Shown piece by piece: positions 55,406-64,000 of a stretch of DNA of 64,000 nt. Positions within the stretch are counted from its first letter, which is position 1; each line of letters opens with the position of its first letter. Position numbers and translations under genes: made by a program. The stretch comes from Cyprinodon diabolis (lineage: Eukaryota > Chordata > Actinopteri > Cyprinodontiformes > Cyprinodontidae), in the NCBI GenBank assembly GCA_030533445.1, contig CM060068.1, positions 48,142,453 through 48,206,452 of the forward strand, in the 5' to 3' direction. The notes below the pieces were generated by a model, which worked only from the letters and a program-made list of their open reading frames with translations, did no database searches and was not told the DNA's origin.

Positions 55406-57559
55406 GATAGAACAAAGAGCTGCTGCTAACCTCACCCAAAACAAAATGCTAGTTTATCAATAATCCGCATGACGTTTTACTCTAGATTTTTGACTGAGGC
55501 CAAAGCAGAAATTCAACTTTTACCCTCATGCAACCGGAGGCTCACCCATCTGTGAAGCAGCTAATTAGCTTCAACCACTCCTAGCCTAATCAGCATCAGA
55601 GTCCTGCTTAAAAGACTTCAATCAGCTGCTCAGCCTGCCACCACCGAGCATCTGAGTTGGATCATATGTCAGAGTTTGATTTTGATGACCCTGATTGAAC
55701 CCTCCTCCATCCCTTCTCCATCATCGTCACAGCTCCATCTGGCTCCTTCTCCATGCTGCTGCTGGTAGCCCCTATTGAAGTAATTCCCATTTTCACAAGG
55801 CATCCCCAGCCGGTCCAGCAGAAGTCGGCCATGTTGAGATTTCTTCAAAAGGGGAGTTTTTTTCTCCCCACTGTCACTCCATGCTTGCTCATCAAGGAGG
55901 TTTTTACTAACCTGTGCCTTGTTTCATCTGGCATCCATCTTCATACCATCTCCGTTTCACCACCAGGGCTTCATTCCTGTTCTCATCCAGCCGCTCATGC
56001 ATGTAGTCAAAGCTAACAGTGGCTAACAGTGTACTACCTTAAGCAGAGAAAGGCCCGTTACTTTTTTTGCACAGTTTTTATTTTCCAACAGAGCAGAAGA
56101 TGTAAAATGCATTTCAAGATAATTTTCTCCCGTAGAGATGAACCAATCCTGCTGTAATGGCCCAGCTCCGCCCGCTAACGGCCAATTTTTCACCTCCTCT
56201 TAAAGCTGGTAACAAATGTTCCAATTTTTCCCCCAAAGAAGTCCTTCACGCTTTAATGCTTGTAAAACTGAAATTGCTGATATTTTATTTTTTCAGAAAC
56301 ACTTTTGGTTTTACAGAACTTTAAACACAGAAGATGCATTTCAAGAGTTCATCAAACATGGCTGACTCCTCCAGAAAAATCCTGCAGTACACAGATATGT
56401 TGTTGTGCTGCATATTCTCAATTATTTTCAAGCTATGCCGGGGTGGGGGGGTTAATTTTCAGACCTTTATCTATGGTGGTGACATCTTCTCCAGAGTTCA
56501 TAAACTGCATTGTGCCCACTCCATGCAATTCTGTTCTCTCTATCCTCTTTCTCTCCAAACACAAAGTTGATTTTTTATTTTTTTTACACGTCTCTCCGTT
56601 GAATGGAGCCGTAAACGGCGCCAGATGACTCTCTGTGTAGAACTTCAGGACTGAACCACAATCAATCTGACACAACTTGAGCAAGAAAAGAGAGGAGGAG
56701 GTACACGCTTTCCTAAGACCGCCCCCTTCTTCTTCTGATTGGCTAATACTGATAGTTTTAGAGCGCTCCTTTGCTACCATTGGCTGACAAATGCAAGAGG
56801 GAGTTTGATTCTTTCTTGTTTTTAATTTATTTACTGTAAATTTATTTTCGAGTGATTTTTTTTTACCCACAGGCAATCGCTACGAGCTGAATGCGGCCAG
56901 GGGCCGGAATACTGTAATCCCTGTGACTTGTTGCTCAACATGTTGTCCAGTTGTTCATGTCATGCTTCCATAGCTTTAGGAGAAAGTGGAGGAAGCAAAC
57001 ACAGAAGAACTACTATATATATGTGTATATATATATATATACATCCATATATGCCTTATCCTAGCCCATCTGCGCACCATGGTGAGCCCCACCCGCTGCA
57101 GTTTGCTTACTGACCTGACATAGAAGTGGAGGATGCCATCATCTACCTGCTGCAGCGGATGCTGACTTCTCTTTTGACTATTTGAGCTGATGGAACGAGT
57201 ACATTTCTCCACTGTGCGATCAACAAAGTCAATCAATCAACATTGATTATATTAAAAGATAGTTTCATCCCCACCATTTCTGAAATAAAAAATGTTGTCC
57301 ATGCAGGGACCATCACAGCAAATCAATATTTACATCCATCAGATGCATTAAATTACATTTTTTTATTTATTTAAAGAGTTTCAATTTGAAGTGTTCCTTG
57401 GCACCTGGTAGAGGCCATTAAAGACATTATGCTGTGAGCTAACTGATTGGTGAAACAGGTAAATACACTTGTTTACCACCAGGGCAACGCTCTATGGAGG
57501 TGGAGCAACGTGTCCTGTGGAACAAAATTACAGAAATCTAGACTGTTGGTTTAGCAGGC
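55406..57559. other. Intergenic, mostly unrecognised
   Basis: At 55835-55900 there is a LINE 3' UTR scrap ('ctccccactgtcactccatg'). At 57010-57050 there is a short TATATG microsatellite. The minus-strand frame 56433-56876 has no known domain. Confidence 0.35.
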
Positions 57560-57740
57560 TGTTTTCCAGTGTAGTCCTGTTTCTCTGACTGTGACTAACT
57601 GGATGTGCTCACTTCATCCTCTGACATGGGAGCTGGCTCGGAGCTCGTCTGCTTGGCTATGGGTATCCTGGATGGCGCCGCCTGTGTTGCTAGCTTCCTT
57701 TTCCATCTATGCATCTTTTTCTATGTCTGCTTCTGAAAAC
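57560..57740 (+). mobile_element. LINE 3' UTR fragment
   Basis: It shares 'tcctgtttctctgactgtga' and 'gggagctggctcggagctcg' with 7480-7560 and stops before the tail. Confidence 0.65.
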
Positions 57741-57995
57741 ATCCCAAGTTCCAAAAACTCATTTCAGGGAGATGCTTTAACACCCCCACTGTGCCCCATA
57801 CATACACACTTAAGTCCAGCAACTTATCATCAACTAACTAACAGTAATTTCTTAAACACAAAACAGAACAGTATTGGTCTTTTCTTTTCAATTTTCAATT
57901 CTTTCAATCTTGTAGCCTTGAACATCGGTTGTGCTTTCTGTTTTTCATGGACTTCAGCATACAGTGCACCTCGCCATGATGTCATCATTCCTCAC

Positions 57996-58537
57996 CATGG
58001 CCGGTTCTAGACAGGGGCCAACGGGGGCCAGAAATTCTAATGATGATGCGCTGGAACAGACATGGTTACTGATCGGTCCTTTGGATCTATTTCATTCTAT
58101 TTCTTTACAAATTCTGTTTTACTAATTATTCAAAAACAGTAAGGTGATAGCTTCAGTGGTACTGGGATAGGATCCCAGTTTTCATCTGCTAAATGTTTTT
58201 TTTTTTTCCCACAACAAATAAAAACAATCCTTTAATTTTTACAGATGAATTTAAAAGTTTTTGTTGAGTGCTAATTCAAATTTTATAGAAAACAGTAGTT
58301 TTAACTTAAATTAAGTCAAAAATATGTAAAATTCCTGAATTATAAATGTATGCTGACCTCATAAGAAATAGAAATATTTTTATTGAACCTAACTGAAAAG
58401 AAATTTCCCTTCATGCATCTCTCTTAATATATCTGAACCTCTTTCCCTGTTTTTTATTTCATGCTTTTCTGGGCCCCCATGAAAACACGCTGGCCCCCTC
58501 CTGGCCCCCTGGTACATCTGGTCTAGATCCACCACTG
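57996..58537. mobile_element. hAT-type element, non-autonomous
   Basis: The left end CATGGCCGGTTCTAGAC pairs with the right end GTCTAGATCCACCACTG, and both lead into 'gggggccag' text. Flanks TTCCTCAC (57988-57995) and TTCCTCCC (58538-58545) agree at 7 of 8 bases, fitting a hAT 8-bp duplication. No ORF. Confidence 0.7.
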
Positions 58538-58545
58538 TTCCTCCC

Positions 58546-60354
58546 CTTCACTAGACGCGGATATACTTTAGTATATCCTGCTGTAAAATTAGTCCTATAT
58601 TTTGGTTTTTTACTCGAGGATTGAACCTCTGCCGTTTCCCAGGATGCACAGGTTTGAGTGGTAACTTGGTGACTGCCAGAGAGGAACCAGAGAAACTTAC
58701 CGGACTGATCCAATCAGCTATCTGATCAACCAGTCGCCTGGAACGCTGGTTGATCAGAGCATCGCTTTGGACAGAAATGCTGCACAGGTTTCACCAGCAA
58801 CTTCCTCCCCACACCTCACTCTCTCTTGCTGTCTGAGCAATCGCAGTAGTTCTAATCCGCACATGAGGCATTAATTATTATACTGCCTGATTGCTTTGAT
58901 TAGCATTAAAAAACACCACCTGGCAGAGTGTAAAATCTGGGATAATTTATCCAACTCGCGGGCATCAGTGAACAGCTATCAATATCAGGGAGACTCCTGG
59001 AACTTCCTGGAGACTTGGGACGTCTGGCTTCAAGCATGCTTAGTGTGAGGGATTGCTGAAGAGTCAATGAGTCGATGCAATCAGCTGGTTTTCCTTAGAA
59101 AACTTTGAATCAATCTGACTGGATGATCTGGTGAACTGGAAAGTGACCTGATGTGAATTGGAGCTATAGAAATAAACTGAATATAAATATTTTTAAATTT
59201 ACAGTCATTGTTTCTGAATCAACTGCAATGTAAAAACTTTATTTTAAAGAAAAATGAGCTGTTAAATAAACTTAAATTAATGATCTATGTATAACTAAAA
59301 GGTTGCTTTTCCATTGAGGTATCTGTGTTCACAGCTCAGAGCTGCAGTGCTGCCTCTTGTGGTCAAAGTGTGTTGTTAAAAGAAATCCTTTACAAGACCG
59401 ATTGTGTAAAGCCGGGCATCCACTGTGCAATATTTTCAATCGTTGCACACAGCTACAGCTCAAACTGTAAGATGAAAATGCAGGGTTTAAAAGTTCACGA
59501 TGTTTGTTCTCACACTGCGACCCGACGCTCTGATGCGATCTACCTGCTCACACTGTACGTCTAAAAACCAGGTGGGACATCTTGATCACATTTTTACTCG
59601 ACTAAAAAGTGCATCAGAGAAAGTTTGTCATGTTTAGAGGTCAGGTCTTTGAAGACGATCCTGGCTGATTGATTACAGATGGGGGTGCTGATGCTGTTGG
59701 CTGTAGGAGACAGAAATGGATCTGGGATGTTGCAACTGTTAATATAAGAGGGATTTTTGGTATTTAATGCAAAAAAACATTTGTGCATATAAACCTGTGT
59801 GCTTTGGTTTAATGAAAACATAGAAAGTACAGATAAACAGAGTATTTATATAACCTTTTCTATAAATTCATGCATCCTTCCAATGATGTGGTTACTGTTA
59901 CCAAGCAAATCTTCCAGAAATATTTTCACCCTCTACAAGATGTGGTTTGAATGGTTTGCTTTTCTCAGGATCTGCTCCCCACACGTCCTCTGAATGCATC
60001 ATACTGTAGTGTGTAAACAAAACTCACACCAGAGAAATAAACATGAACTCATAAGCTGCATGTCTTCAAAACTATTTCCCAGCTAAATGTGAACATTTAG
60101 AGCCACGGTCATGGCTCAGTTCTAGTTTCTGGTGGGTTTAAAGCAACCATTCTGTTTGAGCCAGCAGGTCAGAAGCATATGCTAGAACTCAAACCGAGCA
60201 GGAAGGAGTGCAGCTGTTTACCTCTGGGGCTAAGCTGCACCCTGCACCCTCTGCATGCTGCAAACTAAAGGTTCTGGTTCTTCATCAGTTCAACCACAAT
60301 AAGGTTTTAGTTACAGCAGCATTGGAAGTAAACATAAAGTCTGTAAAAAAGGAA
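58546..60354. other. Intergenic with a LINE tail scrap (59033-59190)
   Basis: The part 59033-59190 ('caagcatgcttagtgtgagg' to 'gctatagaaataaactgaat') matches the tail of the LINE 3' UTR at 7760-7925. The rest shows nothing recognised. Confidence 0.5.
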
Positions 60355-61677
60355 CAGTATTAGGCATTCAAAATTTCCCAAATTTCCTTGGTTGGTCCTT
60401 GGCTGGCCTTTGGCTGATCATTGGCTGGTCCTTGGCTGATCCTTGGCTGATCATTGGCTGATCCTTGGCTGGCCTTTGGCTGATCATTGGCTGATCCTTG
60501 GCTGATCCTTGGCTGATCATTGGCTGATCCTTGGCTGATCCTTGGCTGATCATTGGCTGATCCTTGGCTGAACTTTGGCTGATCCTTGGCTGATCCTTGG
60601 CTGATCCTTGGCTGATCATTGGCTGATCCTTGGCTGGCCTTTGGCTGATCATTGGCTGATCCTTGGCTGGTCCTTGGCTGATCCTTGGCTGATCATTGGC
60701 TGATCCTTGGCTGGCCTTTGGCTGATCATTGGCTGATCCTTGGCTGGTCCTTGGCTGATCCTTGGCTGATCATTGGCTGATCCTTGGCTGGCCTTTGGCT
60801 GATCCTTGGCTGATCCTTGGCTGATCCTTGGCTGGTCCTTGGCTGATCCTTGGCTGGCCTTTGGCTGATCATTGGCTGATCCTTGGCTGGTCCTTGGCTG
60901 ATCCTTGGCTGATCATTGGCTGATCCTTGGCTGGCCTTTGGCTGATCCTTGGCTGATCCTTGGCTGATCCTTGGCTGATCCTTGGCTGATTATTGACTGA
61001 TCCTTGGCTGATCATTGGCTGATCCTTGGCTGAACTTTGGCTGATCCTTGGCTGATCCTTGGCTGATCCTTGGCTGGCCTTTGGCTGATCATTGGCTGAT
61101 CCTTGGCTGGTCCTTGGCTGATCCTTGGCTGATCATTGGCTGATCCTTGGCTGGCCTTTGGCTGATCATTGGCTGATCCTTGGCTGGTCCTTGGCTGATC
61201 CTTGGCTGATCATTGGCTGATCCTTGGCTGGCCTTTGGCTGATCCTTGGCTGATCCTTGGCTGATCCTTGGCTGGTCCTTGGCTGATCCTTGGCTGGCCT
61301 TTGGCTGATCATTGGCTGATCCTTGGCTGGTCCTTGGCTGATCCTTGGCTGATCATTGGCTGATCCTTGGCTGGCCTTTGGCTGATCCTTGGCTGATCCT
61401 TGGCTGATCCTTGGCTGATTATTGACTGATCCTTGGCTGATCCTTGGCTGGCCCCCTACCATTCCATGATTTATGGACATTAAGATCTAAAGAGAAGCAT
61501 CATCTCCTGGTCAGACCCTGTAATTCAGTGAAAGGGTGGAGTCAGAGGAAAAAATATGCAAGATGGGGTCACTGCAGTGGTTGGAAGTTGGAGGGCATTC
61601 TGCTGGGAGTTGCAGGGAAGTGGGCTGCCGTTTGACTGGTATTTGAGTGGGAGCGGCCATTTTGAATGGACTTCTTT
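60355..61677 (+). mobile_element. Minisatellite-bearing TIR element, copy 3
   Basis: It starts CAGTATTAGGCATTCAAAAT, goes into the 11-bp array after about 30 bp, then holds the shared unique segment (61453-61655, with 'ccatgatttatggacattaa' and 'ctgtaattcagtgaaagggt') and ends GGCCATTTTGAATGG plus a few diverged bases. It has the longest array of the three. No transposase frame. Confidence 0.75.
60385..61452. repeat. 11-bp minisatellite inside element copy 3, about 97 units
   Basis: The unit is TGGCTG plus ATCCT, ATCAT, GTCCT, GCCTT or AACTT. Rare variants recur at multiples of 11 bp: AACTT at 60571 and 61033 (462 bp = 42 units) and TTATTGAC at about 60990 and 61419 (429 bp = 39 units), so a long block was duplicated. 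Minus-strand open frames (QPRISQGSAKD type) are by-products. Confidence 0.95.
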
Positions 61678-64000
61678 CCATCCGTTTAATTCCAGACTCT
61701 GGGATTCTTGGAGAAGGAAAATTCTCTGGTGCCTTTTCTTTGAAAAAGGAAACCGACTTCTCTCATTTAGACATCCACAGTTTGGATTTTTTTTGAGTTA
61801 TATTATTTGATTGGAGATGTTCAAATAGATAATCTGACCGGGTATTAACTTTAGAACTGAAATTCCTGTAGTCATTTGAAATGTACAGAAGCTGAGAGTG
61901 GTCGTGGTCTAAAGATAACGTTTTCATAACGAGATTATTGATGAGTGTTAAACTGATTCCTTGCTTCAATCCCACAGCAGCATGAGAGGATTTATAAGTC
62001 ATGGCAGCCTGTGTGTAATCCTGTAAATAATCCTGTTTAAATTTTAGGTAATGAGGCGACGTTGGTTTGATGATTTGCTTCCACTTCTGCTCCATCAGCA
62101 ATCAGACCTATGAGTCCAGATTAAAGATTTTCATTAGAAAACAGTCAGATTAGTTTCTACTGTATTCCATGCAATCCAGTCCTCCACCACCACAATGAGG
62201 GAAAAGAAAAAGGAAACTAAAAAACTGATTATTTGCGTACACGCTGTACCACGACTGAACCACTAGGGGCCCCGCAGGCATGGATGGACTGGGAATCCAG
62301 GGCTGATGGCCAGCCTCATTCATTACTTCATCCGCTCGTTATCTCCATTATCTCCTGATAACGAGATAATTACAGTTAATGATTTAACCATGATAACAAC
62401 ATAGTTATGTCCTTATCTTGAAAAGACAAAGGAAAAAAAAGTCCAGTATGACCACTCTAGGCTTCCGTAGAAATGAGACTTTTATCTGCAGAAAATAAAA
62501 AAGTTTGAATCCAGAGTCTGTAATCCACCCTCAATTACAGATTAAAAACCAAATAGTGGATAAAGCCAGAACTGAAAGTTTTTCACTATCAGATGTGGAA
62601 ACTTTGGATGGAGTTGAAAGATTCTCTTAAGATGATAGGAGGAGTTATTGCAGGTTCTTGATTTGGGTTTCAGATATAAACCAAGATAAAACAAGGAGGG
62701 TCATGATGGACATAGATGCTGACTGGGGCCTTCAGAAGATGTTTGATGGGAGCAGATGGAGCAGACCCAGTGTCCGGGGGGAGGGGGGGACAAAGGATTG
62801 TTGCTTGAAGAGAAAAAGATGTGGATCTGGTTCTGATATGGATTCACTCAGCTACAAGTAGATCCTGGGTAAATAAATAGAAATAGAGGGATGGGAGCTG
62901 CATGCCGCATCGCCAAAGGAAGAAGTAGAAAGGAAAAAGTTCAGTGATGAAATATTTGCTGAACCACATCTGGCTTTATTTAAGGTTTAATGAGCTAGCA
63001 GTGTGCATCCTCATAATAATGGTTTCCAGTCGCAGTGATTTTCCTTTTTTTTTCATCAAGTCTTTTCCTCTCTTATCTTGTGAGTTGGATGAAGTGGAAA
63101 CGCCTCTGGGTGTCAGTAGATCCCCAGTTCCCCCAGAGGGAGACGCTGAGCTGAGAACTACTCCGTATTTCAGCTGAGCGAAGCTGCAGAACCTCCTGTT
63201 CTTCCTCTCTGTCACATGAAAAGAAACATCTCATCATAAAGTTGGTAGAAAAACACATTTTCAATATTTCACATTTAAAATCACATCCTGTTATGATGTG
63301 AACTATTGTTTATACATTCTGCTGATGAAAATGTATTTGCTAATCTAATGGTTTCTGAAAATAAAAAAAGATCATTTTTCCTGTGTTGAAGCTTTAAACT
63401 CTGAAACCGCATCAGTTTATCTTTAAAAAACACAAAGACAACAGAAAGAAAGCAGTTTTATGAACTAATTACTGCTTATGACCATGGAAATACCAGCCCT
63501 ACACTAAGGCACGGTGATGAAAACATAATGCTGAGGGGGGCTTTCTTATTTAAACTGTCACTTTCAAAAGTCTTCAATAGAGTTTAACGCTTGTTATCCT
63601 CGTATCGCCTTCAATATGGCCAAGAAGTGAGCCCTAATGCATTAATGGACACACTCTGGTTGACCTCCGACCTCTGACCCGTCCCGCTCAGAGAAGCGCT
63701 CATCAGCTCCTTCTCTGGTTGGCTGAGATGTTTAAAACAACGCGATTGTAAAAAGATGAAATCCATCTTACGTTTTCTGTCCGACAGAGGAATGATTGGC
63801 GCTGAATATTTTCAGGTTGTTTGGAGGTTTAAAGAGGATCCGGATGCAGAGGCTGAAGCTGAGGTGGTTTCTTTCCTTCAAAAAGGGAAACAGAAGCAAC
63901 ATTCCATAAACATAAATCCACAAAATCTAAAATTAGTGATGATATGAGATGAGCTGAGGCTTCGAGGCGTGTGTCGAGAAGTGGAGGGGGGGCGTTTCCG
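61678..64000. other. Intergenic, nothing recognised
   Basis: No known domain in any frame and no repeat partner noticed in this window. Confidence 0.4.

Overview
This window looks like teleost fish nuclear DNA. It has one multi-exon vertebrate gene with consensus GT/AG introns, fish-type L2-clade LINE pieces, tRNA-derived SINEs, Tc1 and hAT elements, MITEs and very large tandem arrays. The species cannot be fixed from sequence alone. There is no operon structure, no CRISPR and no bacterial gene.

Positions 1-27.7 kb hold the one clear host gene, on the minus strand: ccdc80 (DRO1/URB family, a secreted matrix protein with P-DUDES domains). Seven coding exons can be joined in phase: 27208-26590, 26290-26090, 24227-23743, 18658-18341, 14835-14679, 8410-8274 and 5260-5109. 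They give about 690 residues: signal peptide, P-DUDES 1, Thr/Pro-rich linker, Lys-rich linker, P-DUDES 2 and the start of the third-domain linker. The last exon or exons (third P-DUDES domain and C-terminus) must lie left of position 1. Most introns carry a large repeat: an antisense L2 fragment (intron 2), a minisatellite-bearing transposon (intron 3), a 17/18-bp minisatellite and a SINE (intron 4), a 1.16-kb fold-back palindrome and a triple-nested MITE (intron 5), and LINE, hAT and RecQ-fragment elements (introns 6 and 7).

Positions 27.7-64 kb show no convincing host gene. They are a mosaic of mobile elements and tandem arrays. Main items are two inverted copies of a THAP-domain element (28.5 and 48.1 kb), a 3.4-kb GGAT/GGATGAT array (32.5-35.9 kb), a 1.5-kb 18-bp minisatellite (39.5-41.0 kb), a 30-bp palindromic-unit array inside a candidate fold-back element (43.1-44.2 kb), a SINE split by a hAT insertion (44.7-45.8 kb), a second fold-back palindrome (49.7-50.5 kb), and a Tc1/mariner transposon with an intact 357-codon DD34E transposase and essentially identical 200-bp inverted repeats (50756-52359). 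That Tc1 sits inside a deleted hAT element.

The most unusual item is a repeated mobile element found three times (20106-21415 reversed, 46396-47073, 60355-about 61677). Each copy has terminal inverted repeats starting CAGTAGTAGCCATTC, a shared unique segment of about 240 bp, and an internal array of an 11-bp unit (TGGCTG plus 5 variable bases) that starts about 30 bp from one end. It looks like a non-autonomous DNA transposon that moves with its own expandable minisatellite. Together the seven large tandem arrays cover about 9 kb, roughly 14% of the window; the long open reading frames inside them are by-products of stop-free repeat units.
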